DNA of 64,000 bases from contig CM059622.1 in assembly GCA_030435675.1 (NCBI GenBank), positions 2,046,001 to 2,110,000 of the forward strand, in the 5' to 3' direction. The notes beneath the pieces were generated by a model. The model saw only the letters and a program-made list of their open reading frames with translations, was not told the DNA's origin and did no database searches. This document shows positions 21,300 to 33,263 of this stretch, in pieces. A program made the translations under genes and the position numbers. Numbering within the stretch: position 1 is the stretch's first letter; every line of letters starts with the position of its first letter. The DNA comes from Steinernema hermaphroditum. Taxonomy: Eukaryota > Nematoda > Chromadorea > Rhabditida > Steinernematidae.

Positions 21300-22189
21300 T
21301 TAATAAGTTTCCGGAGGGGATCCACCATCATCTTCGTTTCCTTCGGACGCTCCATCGCCTTCTCCTTCTGTAGGCTCAGTTGGTCCTTGGCCCTCTCCGT
21401 CAGGAGCATCGGTCGCTCCCTCATCGCCTCCTCCTGGAGCTTCGCTCGCTTCACCGTCGCCTCCTTCTGGAGCATCGGTCGCTCCCTCATCGCCTCCTCC
21501 TGGAGCTTCGCTCGCTCCTTCGTCGCCCCCAGGCCCATCTCCCCCATCGCCAGGAGCTTCAGTTGGTGGCGCCTCCGTAGAAGGCTCATCAGTGGGCGCA
21601 GGGGTCGATCCGCCTCCACTTCCGCCGTGGCAGTGGCAATGGCAGTGGCACTCGCCACCGTGTCCATGATGGCCATGATGGCCACGATGATGCCACCACA
21701 ATTCCGACTCCACTGCCGATTCTTCGCTGTCTTCTCCTGGCGCTTCGGTCGGCTCTCCTCCATCCCCACCGTTTCCGTCTTCTCCACAATGACAGTGGCA
21801 GTGGCAAGGAGGCGGTTTTCGGTGGCGGTGATGCCACCACGCATTCGACTCCTTTCCTTCAGCTACTTCAGATTCATCGATCGCTAAAAAGTGTCATTAG
21901 TGAAATGATTGAGGACTCTCTTTTGGGGACACAAAGCTGAAGGCTTTTGCTAATCATCTCAGAATGGTAAGCGGAAAATTACTAATGGTTGGACGGTGGA
22001 TCAAACCCGGTCCCAAAGAATAGCAGTGGAAACGCTCACCAGATCGACCGTAAGAACTTTCATCGTTTTTTTGTAAATAAGTCACTCCAAAATAGTCCTA
22101 TTCTAGAAATATGAAAGCTATTCACCTCTCGCATCGACGAGCGCCAAGAATAGAGACCCGAAAAGGGCGAGGAGAAGAAGCTGCTTCAT
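21300..22189 (-). CDS. Secreted His/Cys- and Gly/Asp/Glu-rich protein (215 aa)
   Basis: Exon 1 (22189..22126) encodes a signal peptide (MKQLLLLALFGSLFLALVDA). Exon 2 (21883..21300) joins it in phase 1 across a 242 bp intron with a CTTTTTAG acceptor. The mature part has two copies of a WWHHR block followed by alternating CHCHCHC, a dense metal-ligand pattern, then about 100 residues of Gly/Ala/Asp/Glu/Pro repeats with the 15-residue unit SEAPGGGDEGATDAP twice. Zinc or copper binding is an inference from the alternating Cys/His. A TATA box lies about 50 bp upstream and a minus-strand AATAAA near 21246 follows the stop. The repeats could mediate a cuticle, mucin-like or secretory role. Confidence 0.8.
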
Positions 22190-23736
22190 GTTGACTCCAA
22201 CCGTCCGATTGGCGATATCGTAACTTTTGTTGGCTCCTTATAAGGATTTTGATGTCCTTAGGGGTCACTGATAAGGATCCAAGAAACGTAGAGGACATGT
22301 GCTTGCCTCGTGGACGACGCGTAGTGCGGAACGGGGGCATTACTGTAAACATCTAGTATCTAAGGGCAGATTCGAAATGTTTTTCACTGGTTTGACCAGT
22401 GATAGAGAAAACTGAAAGCGTGTCTAGAATATTGTTCGGTATTGGCACAATTCTCGGTATTAAGTCACATAGAAGAGACAACCCAACTTCGACATGCGTC
22501 CTTTTAGGCGACAAGTGGTGCCCTTTAGGGTCGCTGAATAGAAACTTTTCCGAATTCCTGATTTCTTCGATGCCTGAACTTCAAAGTCTGTTGTTATTCA
22601 GATCGAACGACCCTCGCCTCTATTGAACACCATGCATGTACTCCTTCTGTCGTACTTGTTTCGCGTGATGGGTGTAGAGAAAAAGTACAAGAAGAGAGCA
22701 ACGTCATCCAGATGTGTGTGGCTCGAGATATTAAGTGCTCTTTGATAGTTTTGATAGTTACTCAAGTAGCGAAGACCTTCTTGGCCAGGTGAATAGAACT
22801 ACAATATCCTTTGTATTCGACTTTTGTACTCTTCGATATTCGACTTACAACACCTCTGGTTTTCCAGGCCTAGCACGGAAGGCCAAGAACGACCGCTCAG
22901 TGAACTCATTTCTAAGAACGGACGACGCCACAAACGAAAGAGCACAGAAGTTGGGGGTCACTTCCGACAGGATCCAAACGTGAGACCGGTCGGAAAATGG
23001 ACCGTGCAGTTGACTGTCCGACACCAATATAATGAGTTTACACAAAAAACACAAAAGCATATAACCACCAAGAGTATGTAGGACCTTTTTATCGTTCCAC
23101 TTCAATCTTTGGCGTCATGGTTTCAAGATGTCGATGTTGACACAACATCAGCTCAGGTTTTCTTCATTTGGCCTTTTCTTTCGTCCAGTCCAGGCACTGC
23201 CGCTGAATGTCATCAGAACTTCAGCTTTATAGGTGTCAGTGGTGGGTGACCAAAGTCAACGCCTAAGCATCATTTAGCCGAGAAGATCATCTGAGTTCAT
23301 GTCTCTAGTCATTCACTACGCAAAGACGCAGATCGGAAATCACAAGTTACCGTATAAACAATACCAATCAATGATCTGCGAGACTTTTGTGTTTTGTGAC
23401 CGATCACCGGGTAGGACAACTAAAGTACAACCACAATCAAATCACTCAGTTTTTGCCCATTTTATGGTCAGAGTTAAAAAGTGCTGAGCTTCGCTCACAG
23501 TTCACATGATAGCACATAAACTTGCATAGCTTGCAACTCAAAGGATAGGCTTGGACGGCGCATACCAGCGATCTTCCCCGACCGAAAAGCGGCAGTCTGC
23601 CCTCCACGAAGTTAACAAACGCGTAATCCCCTAATCCGCCGTCGACGTCCTTTCCACTAATCTGCAATTAGCGCCTCGTGAGCGTCGCCATCGGGTGGCA
23701 GCCGATCGCGATCCCTAGTAGCGCTCGCGAAGATTT
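22190..23736. other. Intergenic stretch, possible short exons
   Basis: A weak donor/acceptor pair (GGCCAG/GTGAATAG near 22789, GGTTTTCCAG at 22868) and an open frame 22869-23080 might belong to a small gene, but frame and start do not agree. Nothing else is supported. Confidence 0.25.
22236..22243 (-). promoter_or_regulatory. TATA box of the His/Cys-rich gene
   Basis: CTTATAAG, a palindromic TATA element, lies about 50 bp before the ATG at 22189. Confidence 0.45.
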
Positions 23737-25278
23737 ATGAAGGCTCATTATGCTTTGACCTTCTTGTGCTCGGTTTCCGTGGTTTCTGCTTTGAATCTCG
23801 GCGACCTTCTGGTGGGCAACTTCTCCGATTTGTCCTACGTTCTCAGCTACGCCGTCAAAAGATCTCAGTTGGAAACGGTTGGCTCTGATCTTTGAGGTGT
23901 CCTCACGGAGACCGATTTTAGTCAGTCCTGTCCACAGAGAAACTCTTCAACGCTACAATAGATGATCTGCTGGTGAGCCCTTCGAATGTGTCCGTCCAGG
24001 AACGACTGATCTCAGCATGTACTCTCCACAATCCGATAGTCGCCCTTCAGGTAGGACCGTCGATGCAAGAAGTTGACCCTGGGTGCATTGATATTCGCCT
24101 TGTTTCAGATCCTCGACTCCAACATCTTGGCTCTGGACAAGTATTCCCTTACAGTACTTACGCTGTACACGACGGACTTCGGCTTCAGCGACTACAAAGT
24201 CATGCGATTGAGCTTGACAAAGGCGGCCTTCAGTTTGGTATGTACCATCAGAGAGCCCTTTAATCAAATCTACGTCTAGCTCAACGCGTACACGTTCTGT
24301 GAATCGGTGAAGACGAGGGGTCAACTGACCGATCGGGATCAGGAGAAATTGGACAACGCCTACTCGTTGGTGAGCAACATAGTGAAACAGACCGAAGAAG
24401 GGGCGAATATTCAAAAGGTCAGTGATCAGAAGACAGCTTATCTGCCCATTACCGGCGCAGTCCTCGGTAGTATAGTGGTGAGTATCCGCGCCTGTCACGT
24501 GCGAGACCCGGGTTCGATTCCCGGCCGGGGAGTAATCTTTTTTCCTTATTCTGCCCTCAACACATTGCATTCCTAAGAATTCAGGAACTTTTCTGGCCGT
24601 CTGCAACCAAATCCGCCGTCGAAGGCTACATCAACGACAAGCTCTCTACCGTGTCCGATCCATCGAAGATCGTCGCCGGTTTTTACAAGTTCATTTCGGA
24701 CAAATACGGCGACTCCGAGAAGTGCCTTTCCCTTCCCGCCTAGCCCCTACCGTAACCTTTCAGTCACGGCATCCTTGGCGAGCGTTTCGGTGTGTTCATG
24801 CACTCCCACAACGACAAAGTTCTTAAAAAGTTCAACACATCAAGCGATCACCTCATCTCCATTCCGTTCAAGACCGATTCCATGGTAAATGTCTACCGCG
24901 TGTCCACGAACAAGGTCGCCTGGACCACCAACTATGACGCCTTCGAGAAGAACTTGCCCGACATCAAGGAGGCTATGGTCAACGCCACAGAAGAATGGTA
25001 AATCCCAGCCAGACGGTCTCCAAAAAGAGTTCTTCAGTCTCCCAAGATTCGACGGAATCAAAGACGTTCACAAGAAGGTCTTCGACGCCGCCTCTTCCGT
25101 CTACCCATTCCCGATGTTCTATTTGGTGCCGAACATCATAGAAAAAGACCCAAAATGGGCCGTCGACCATGGGAAGTTCCAAGTAGACGGCGACTCGTTT
25201 GTGCAGAAAGTGAACGTTGTGATGTGTGCAGATAACTCGACTCTTTCCGTCTTCTATCACGTGTTTGTGGGTTTATGA
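23737..25278 (+). CDS. Secreted family member 3, with N-terminal extension (382 aa)
   Basis: Seven exons: 23737-23877, 23922-24050, 24109-24237, 24280-24417, 24585-24721, 24764-24997 and 25038-25278. Exon 1 holds a signal peptide (MKAHYALTFLCSVSVVSA). Exons 2-4 add about 130 residues not seen in members 1 and 2, all in phase 0. Exons 5-7 copy the three-exon plan: a DPSKIVAGFYKF helix, FGVFMHSH...LISIPFKT, the phase-2 EW/C junction and a penultimate Cys (VVMCADN). The exon 5-6 donor is AA/GTGCCT. Intron 4 (24418-24584) contains a tRNA-Asp gene on the same strand. An AATAAA is at about 25311. The function is unknown; the protein is probably exported. Confidence 0.75.
24461..24532 (+). tRNA. tRNA-Asp (GUC), copy 3, inside an intron
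   Basis: Identical 72 nt tRNA-Asp in the 167 bp fourth intron of the secreted gene, same strand, followed by a T6 run. The host intron is three to four times longer than its neighbours, and the extra length is about the tRNA plus its flanks, so the tRNA was probably inserted there. Confidence 0.95.
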
Positions 25279-25372
25279 AAGGAAGTGTGAAGTGTACTAT
25301 TTGGGCTTTCAATAAATTTCTAGCACTGTTCTTGCAACGACATCAGAACTTATTTCGCTTTGAGTCCTCTAG

Positions 25373-25755
25373 GATCAGAGTTCCGCGTCTCCCAGTGGCG
25401 CCCCGACGGTCACGTCCCGATGACCGTCATCTTCGACTTCCTCATTAAACACTCCGGCTAGAAAGGAACGGCGTTGAAAAGTGACGCCGATACCGAAGTC
25501 AAGACATTCATAAAGGGGTATCCTCAGGAGATATCCATCGAGGAGCTCGTCGAAACGAAAAAGAAAACCGCCAAACTAATAACAGAGAAAAGAAGGAATC
25601 CTTTCCGACCAGGAACGATGCCTTCGGTAACTGTAGATGCTTCGGACTTCTTAGGGCAGCTCACGCTCTCTCTGCCCTTTAACTTCGAAGAAGTAGCGGG
25701 AAACGAAGAAGATCAAACGCGACAAGTGGAACACAAAATCCAGTGCAAAAGATGA
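25373..25755 (+). pseudogene. Truncated gene, possibly La-related
   Basis: After a CCTCTAG acceptor-like site, an open frame reads WRPDGHVPMTVIFDFLIKHS, is broken by a TAG, and continues to TEVKTFIKGYPQEISIEEL and a basic C-terminus. The first part resembles the end of a La motif (DGWVP....F) and the second the start of its following RRM (V.IKGFP.....L). No upstream exon for the rest of the La motif is visible before 25278. An AATAAA follows at about 25805. The La assignment is weak, and an unrelated short gene with an extra intron remains possible. Confidence 0.35.
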
Positions 25756-25932
25756 TTGAGAATTCTTATCGTTATTTTCAGCGTCCCTATCCCCATTCCG
25801 ACGCTAAATAAAAGACACAGAACTAAATAAGTGATAAACTTTTCTTTCATGACAGATGATGCAAGTTACAAAATAGAAATCAAACCCGCTTTTCAGGAAA
25901 CATCTACACATAATAAATCGGTCAGCTTAGGC

Positions 25933-28900
25933 TTATTTTGAAGACTTCTCCGCTGCACGGGCGAGTTTCTTCGTGCGATTACGCTCTGCTTTCGATGCCT
26001 GAGGTTTCTTTGACTGCGATTTCGGAGTTTCGACCTTCCTGTTGCTGTCCGATCTCTTGGACTCTTTCGCATTAGGGGTGAAGCTTCCGTTTCCCTTGTT
26101 CTTCGGCGGTCTCTTCTTCGTATCCGAGCGGTTCGATGGAGGATCATCGAACAACCTGCAGGCTTGAAGCAACTCCGCCTGAATACAGTGATTTAAAAGT
26201 AGCAAAAATCATGAGCTACGTACATTGTTGTCAGTCAAAGTCGCGTCTTCTTTGATATTACACAATCGCAGTGATTTCCTGGTGAGATCAATAGTCTCCA
26301 AAATGTACTTTGCCATTTTCCGGCCAACAACGGTTGACAAGTTATGAGGCAACTTGAAAGGGTCTTCGATGCAGAACGGTCTGTCGTACCAGTTCTTCTC
26401 CAGCTTCAACATGGGCGAGCGTCTCCGAATTTGAACTACACTCGTGCCCCAGTCGAAGTTCAGTATGAAATAGTCAAAGAAGCCAATAAACAGATCAGCT
26501 ACAGATGACGTGTTACGGTATGCTGAGGAACCCTGAAAAGTTCAAGGTCACGACAACACACTAGTACTACAATTTACAAGTAACTCAGGATATCGGCAAA
26601 ACTTGGTATCGTACCCATCAATCATCATCTCCTTCTCTTCCGATGTATAAACATCCTAAACAACACATGGAAATAAGCGTTCGGATGCCAGGCCTCACAT
26701 CTTGCAGAATCGGCAGCACCGGTGGACTCGTTCTTTGTAAGTAATGCAGCATCATGATGATCAAGGCGTACGAGGACAGTGATCCGTGAGCAGGGTCGTT
26801 GATTCCGCACACTTTCGCCCACTTCTTGATTGCATTGCCGAGCGGTGCCACTCTCTTATCGTACGAACAGTAAGTACGCAGGAGGTCGGTGTTGGCAAGC
26901 GCCAGAGAGTTGTACACACTAATGCTGAAAAAAGGAAGAAATTAAAAAACGTGGTGAGCTTTCGACACCTACTCCCCCTCGATACCTATCGCCGCACTCT
27001 TGAATTTCACTATTGGCACCTTGGCATTGGACACCATTTCGACGTTTATGAATTTGGGGGCAGTGAGCAATTCGGAGATCTTCCGAATGAGAGCAGTGAT
27101 GTTTAGGTCCTAAGTCGTTTCAGTGATGTATTATCAGATGTTCTTGTATCTTACTTGTGGCAATTTGTTTTCGTTCTCGAAACGAAGGCACAAATCAAAG
27201 TCGCACTCTCTATTGCCAAAGCCACTTGCCACTGAGCCAAATTCAGTCAGTACAGCACTGGGATAAACATCTTGGATTGTCTTCTGTAATTCTTCTTTGA
27301 TGTAGGCATATTCAACTAGCTCTCGCCTGGTAAGCCTAAAAAGGGAATTTCCCATAATCAAGAACTTCGTTCTCACTCACTTCGTTTGACAGTGAGTGCG
27401 ATCAATAACATCGCTGAGCGACTTGCTACGGACGCTGTCCAGTTCATCATATACGGTGGCGTTTTCAACTCTCCATTTCGTGCAAACCTGCTCCACATGG
27501 CCTTCTTCATTACAAACAGGGCAAATAAAGTAGGGCATCTGCAAAATGACTTGCTATTCAAATGCTAGTCAGAAATTACAATACCTTATGCACCAGGTTT
27601 TTTACCTCCAATGCAAATTTAAAATCAAATGCATCAGTCCTCTTGCCGGACGCTGAAGGTTTACAACTATCGTTTTCAACAATCTGAATGGATGTGTAGA
27701 GTTGGAAGATGAACTCGTACGCCCCCACCTGAAATGGAAGAGATTAGTATTATTATACCCAACTTCCAGCTTGACCGAGAGATTCTCTTGCAACTGCTTC
27801 TTGGCTTTCCAAACCTTCTGTCTTTCTGGGTCATTCAGAATGTCCAGCTCACTTAAGATCTTGTTAAACGGAGTTTCAGTCTGTTCTCGTAAGGAACGCA
27901 TATAGGTGCGTGAATAAATTCTGTTTTCTGGGTCGTGAAGTTCCTTTTGCATCACTACTTCTCCGTTAACGGCACCATTCTCTGTGCTATTACCCGGTAC
28001 AGCCCCTGAAATCGTACGATTTTTTTGGTATAACGAAATTTGAAGTGCTTTAAAGTCAACCGGTTTTATTTCTGTGACTGGACAAAAGTGAATTCCAAAG
28101 CTATCCACGTATAAAATTTTTCTTGCAGAGACTATTCACGCCTCAGATTTCATTTAGACAAGAATTGGCATTGCAAACGGTCGGTTGTACTTACCACTTT
28201 CGCTATTGCTGTTTACAGCATCTTGCGCATCCTTTTTCCTTGAACGCCTCGTTTCAGCGAATGTTTCGATATTCACATTGAACGCTGCAGTCCCATCTGC
28301 GAACCGAGCCACTCCGAAATACACAAACGAATCCACAAAGACATTGCATAAGTACACGTATACGTCCTTCGCCATGTGAAAAACGTTCTTATCTCGACAA
28401 GGGTCTAAATAGTAGTTTTGTGATAGGATGAATAGAGTTCCTTACCTTTCATGACGATGAACTTTCGGCCCCAGTCAAGATCAGCGCGAAGTACAGTTGC
28501 ATTCTGAGTGATCTGTACCGCGTGTTGTTCATCAAATTCGCATGCATAATATCGAAGAAAATTGATGAACAGTTCCCCAACGTTCCACTCCGCTTTCTTC
28601 TTGTCGCCATTTTTCCACAATTTCTGAAGTAAGAGGGACAATTCAATCTATCTCATTGAGGGTGACCTACAAGAACTTTGGGGTTATTCTGGTACAGTGG
28701 CAACGATGGATCCCACTCGTCCATAGGGGTCGTTATTCGTTTCGCAAGGTCAATCTGTAACTGACTAATTATCAGGACTCGTCGTTCGTGAAGCTAACCT
28801 CGTGCAGAACAGGCAGAAAACTCCGACACTGCAGGAAGTGAACAAGCATCAAATCTAAGCCGTGCTTATGAAGTGCTTTCCATGACTGGTTAGTTAAATG

Positions 28901-30265
28901 GGTGACCTAAACGACCAAATTTACCACAAATCAAGTACAAAAAACCACAAACTTGAGCCCAGTAGCGCACAACCTTCAAAAGTGTAACAAAGTTGGGGTT
29001 CAACAACGAATAAGTTGCTATTAGGGTGTCGTACAAGATGGACTGACGGTCATTGACGGTTAGATGTACAGTAACTTTGACATTTTCTTGAATCTTGAAC
29101 GTAAACTGAAGAGCTGGGGTGTGCCTATCTGCCAGCAATACGGGATTCTCTACATTGTCTAAAGAACAGAGAAGAATGATGTGATGATAGCCCCGCTTGG
29201 ACGGTTACCAAGCTCATGAAGTTTCTCCATTAGATAAGTGAACAAAATATATGTCTTTGCGATGTCACTAATGATAACCGATAAGTTGATGTTGCTGGCA
29301 GAATGACAAAGTCGGGTTAAGTGCGATCCGTAGAGAAGAATTTGACACTCTGCAATTTGGTTGTAACATTCATGACCTGCAGCACATGACTAACCAGCAT
29401 ACTGCCTTCGCAGAAGTTCTTCCAAATTCGCTGTGAGCTGCTTGATCTGCTCTTCGTAGTCAGTCGTATCCGCCAGGACAGTGTCGAAAACTTTTAAAAC
29501 GGCGTTCGAGTGCTGTACTGAAGGTCTTGGGAATATCTTGAGCCGATGGCGGAAACGTAAAAGCTGAAGGAATGATGAATGAAGCTAAAGCCCAAAATAC
29601 TCTAACTACTTTTTCATGGCAGATATGTTCAGCACCTCCTTTGTGGCTAATCGCCATCTTAAGTGATGAAGCATGAAAGTCGCACATCTGAAATCAGGGT
29701 ACAGTTCGATATAGACCTTTTTGTAACGAACCTCACAGTAAAGAATGGCCTTTGGAAAGCGCTTACTTATTTCAACCAGCGGTACGATCTTGTGAGATCG
29801 CAACAAAGAGTTCGTCGCCTCTGAGGTTAAAAGACGTTCTGAAATTAGAAAATTCAGAGAGCAAAACAGAAGAGAGTGACTGCCTTCGTCTGGCCAATTA
29901 CTGACAGCCGTCTTCAGATTGTCCAGAAGGAATTTGAGCAGATCCATCAGGGTGCGTTTGTTCACTTTGTCAAACAGCGAGGCATCCCTGAAGCGCTGAT
30001 TTCCCAGCGACTCTGCCAGTTCGAAATGGACCTCGATCTGGTAGCAACCCAACACTGGGACGGACGAAAGAACGGCATAGAGAAGCTGGTCCTTCGAGTT
30101 GAACCTGTCCTTGTTTTCGAAGGGCGCAGATATCCTCAACTCGTTCTCAATGTCCGTGCCGAGATTTGCTTCTTGTACGGCCAATTTCAGCCTTGGTCCT
30201 AAGACGGTGAGAGCTTTCAGCGCCCGCTGTTTGATGGGCAGATCCCTCAGGTCTGCAGATGGCAT
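25933..30265 (-). CDS. Terminal uridylyltransferase, tandem nucleotidyltransferase modules (about 1,130 aa)
   Basis: Nineteen exons join in frame from the ATG at 30265, five bases after a TTCTTCAG acceptor (likely trans-splice site), to the TAA at 25933. Most introns are 35-50 bp. Near residue 250 an LLYGSHLTRL segment marks a first nucleotidyltransferase-like fold whose usual D-x-D is replaced by NINLSV, so it is probably inactive. It is followed by RYWAQ and a PAP-associated part (WNVGELFINFLRYY, then DPCRDKN). A perfect CCHC knuckle (CPVCNEEGHVEQVC) near 690 precedes the second module: FGSVASGFGNRECDFDLCL (metal-binding DFD), DISVYNSLALANT (third Asp), GSLSSYALIIM, and FCIEDPFKLPHNLS near 1010. 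The Lys/Ser-rich tail is basic. This arrangement is that of TUT4/TUT7-like enzymes that add U to RNA 3' ends. Confidence 0.92.
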
Positions 30266-30807
30266 CCTTCCTGAAGAAAAGAAGATAAAAAAGATGAAAT
30301 AATACGGAAATTATGTGATTTTGAGCCCGCGAAGAGTAAACAACACGCCACTTTTCACGCACTGTTCACGTGACACGATCACAGAACTAAAGTTACGGTA
30401 GCAAATACGGTGTGGATATCAATGCTTTATCCCTCTTTGACACAGTTCTCAAAATACTGCAAATTCGACCGACCGTAAAACGAAAATTAGTCTACTAGAC
30501 AAAAGTGTCTATAAAAGGGGGAATTTCTCTACAAATTTGTACCGATTTCTAGACGTCTAGTCTTACAGTATAGATAGAGTACAGCGAGACTGCGTGGATA
30601 GACAGTAATGTTGCAAGCTTTATTTATTTCAGTCAGGTCAGCCCGTGGGGGAGATCGACCGCTTTCGGCTGCACGCACTCGCTGTCGTTTGCGCAAATTC
30701 GGTCCTGGCGCGAATATCTTGAACGTTCACTGCTGTTCGCAGTATATTTACGTTTGCGTTTTGAACACCCCTCGTTCGGGCCTGTTAAGGCCTGGCCATG
30801 GTTGCGG
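30266..30807. other. Intergenic stretch
   Basis: No gene is supported. It lies between the uridylyltransferase start and the Harbinger relic. Confidence 0.3.
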
Positions 30808-31030
30808 AAACAGTTGGGTGGACGTCAACTATAAGTTGATATGCTTCGACTTCGGAAGCCCTGACCGACGCTCCGACGCGGGTGTCTAAAAATCCAGCCC
30901 AGTTGCTGCCAAGATTCGCTCTGGAGAAGCCGGAATGTCCATCAATCTTCGATTTGGCAGTTACGATCCCATTCGTCTTTGTTGCTGATCAAGATTTTGC
31001 CCTCTCGAAACATGTTCTGCGTTCTTTTTT
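30808..31030 (+). pseudogene. Relic of a PIF/Harbinger transposase
   Basis: WVDVNYKLICFDFGSPDRRS (30813-30875) lines up with WVDAQYRFILLDIGAPGRCS of the intact transposase, and in another frame IPFVFVADQDFALSKHVLRS (30963-31026) lines up with its second-Asp motif. The two are in different frames with no intron signal between, and the first and third catalytic motifs are missing. This is an older copy of the same superfamily. Confidence 0.7.
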
Positions 31031-33263
31031 CTCAACGCGATGTATCATGATAGAGTTAAATCCGAATTTAACTATCGACTATCACGGTATCCCCACTCGG
31101 AATGGACCCGAACAACCCGAGGAATCTGATCGTGGCTACTGGATTACTGAGATTCGTTTTTTTTCATCAGTCCAACAGGACACTTATTTTTCAGAAACTA
31201 TGAATAAAAGTATTGCTTTCAGCGATTTCCGCCTCACATTCCATGTAGACTCCGCGAAACTGAAACACAAAACGCGACTCCACAACTGTGAACAGGTCTT
31301 TAAATTATGCCTCCAAAATTATGGACAAGAAGCTATGGACATTTGTAAAGTCCATTTGTTTATTCGTCTCGCTACGTCACCTGATTGCTCATCCTCGTGC
31401 TGGGCACTTCCTTCTCCCCTTTCTGCGCTTCTTCCGTCAAGATCGCGAGCAGGAAGGTGACCGGGAACGTGAGAGAGATCAGAACCGTTCAAAGCGCCAC
31501 TGCGACGAAAAGAAGCAACGGGAGAAGCGCAATGCGACGACGATGAAGTCGCGGATGAGAATCTTAAAAAGATAAGGAAAAAGAAAAATAAAGTAAAAAG
31601 ATAAAGATGGTTTAGCTGGGTCGCTAAATCTGTATTCATGGATCTTTCCGTTTACTGTATTTGTTGTTACTGAATTGTTGCGATGATCCTCAAATAAAAC
31701 ACCTATCGTCCGGTGAAACCTTTCCGCTGACCACACAAACAGCTGCAACAGGTTTTCACGCACTGACTGGCATCTATCTTCCCCGTTGTTTGTTTACTGG
31801 CGAGCGAATGGGAAGACGGGCGCGGGAGGCCGCGTCTTGCAGCGATGATCCGTCGGGCGCGCCGTTCAATTTCAGCGAAATGCACGAATCCGAATTTGAG
31901 CGGCTGGAGACTGTCTGAAGTCTGATTTGGATTTGAGCGTTGTCTGTCTGTTGATTCCAGACGTTAGAATCATTTAGAGTGTACGCCTGTGCTTACAACA
32001 TTCTCTTGTTGTCTGTTTGTCTGTCTTTCTAGTCGGTGCCTTCGCTCACTGTCTTGGGACTTATCTCATTTGGTCATTAATTACCGTTTTGTGTATGATG
32101 TGCTTGGAAGTCATTTGGCGCCAGATCTATCATATCTCCGATCATTCATCATCTGACTTGCTAAAGTTCGTGATTTTCGAAATTTAAAGGGTTAGTTGGC
32201 AATGAAATGTCTCGCTAGGTGCCTTCCTAGGCTGTGCCTTATTCTGACCGCTGTATCACATTCATTTGTGCTTCTAATATGTATTATTTTTTGATCAGTT
32301 TGTTCAAGATGAGACAAGTGATCTAATTGTGGTCATTTTAACACAACTGTGATAGGCAGCGGTTTCATATTAGCCGTTTGGTCATCTCTGTTCAAGTGAC
32401 GGCGATAACCTAAAACTGAAACCACTGTTTGTGCTGTGTACTTGGACTATCAGCGGAATTTCTTGGTGCAGAGGAAGATGAACCGCCCTCTTCGTTTGAT
32501 CTCCTGTTTGAATGACCCCATCGCCAGTTTGGTGTCTGTATTTCAGCTAACTCGTCTATAATATTCTAGCTAGTGCTGATGTCTGCAGAACGGCGCTGGT
32601 GCTCGTTCTCTAGAGACGATTCACTGTCTATTTTTAAGCTGTCTGGTCTGCAATTCGCCGCTCAACACTATTGTGTACTTGCTCGTTTCACTACATGTCA
32701 CCACAAAATGCGCGAAAGCTGTGCTCCCTGCTACTGGTGACATGACCTTTGCAATTGGTGAACCCATATATTTTCACGGGCTATTGTTCTCATTGTGTTT
32801 GAAACAACTGTTTGTTTCACAAATTGACGAAGAACTGTCGTATTTAGCTGTATTTGGAAGCTGTTTTATGGTCACTCGATTAGCACACATGGGGTCCGTT
32901 GATCATATGTGCATTTTCGAATATCCGTGCGATGAGTGGTCTTTGATCAGTTATTAGCTGCGCGTTGGAAGATACTCAATTACTTTATCTACCTTGATCG
33001 GATGTCGTGTCCCTGTTGTTTATGTGTCACACTGTCTAGAATTTTCAATTGAAACGTTCCTTCAGTGTGATTCAGAAACGAGGCTCGAACCGCGCATTTC
33101 ATTCCAATGGGATTTGTCTAAAACCAATCGATCTCGTGTCTCCAATTCTTGTCATGTATCACTGAAGACAAACAAATCAGTGTCTGTAAACATCTGCCGC
33201 AGTCTCATATGTCGTTATTTATTTGATTGCTTAATCCTTTGAAGTTCCTTTTTCAGATTTCCG
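31031..33263. other. Long intergenic or 5' regulatory stretch upstream of FCP1
   Basis: I see no gene, tRNA or clear repeat. The base composition is ordinary. Open frames at 30882-31575 have no splice partners. Confidence 0.35.

Noticed and set aside
21254..21844. 196-codon minus-strand frame in the His/Cys-rich gene
   Set aside because: Off-frame shadow of the repeat-rich exon. Only the other frame joins the signal-peptide exon in phase.
23953..24606. 217-codon minus-strand frame across the tRNA-Asp
   Set aside because: Antisense shadow of the secreted gene exons and the tRNA; no start context.
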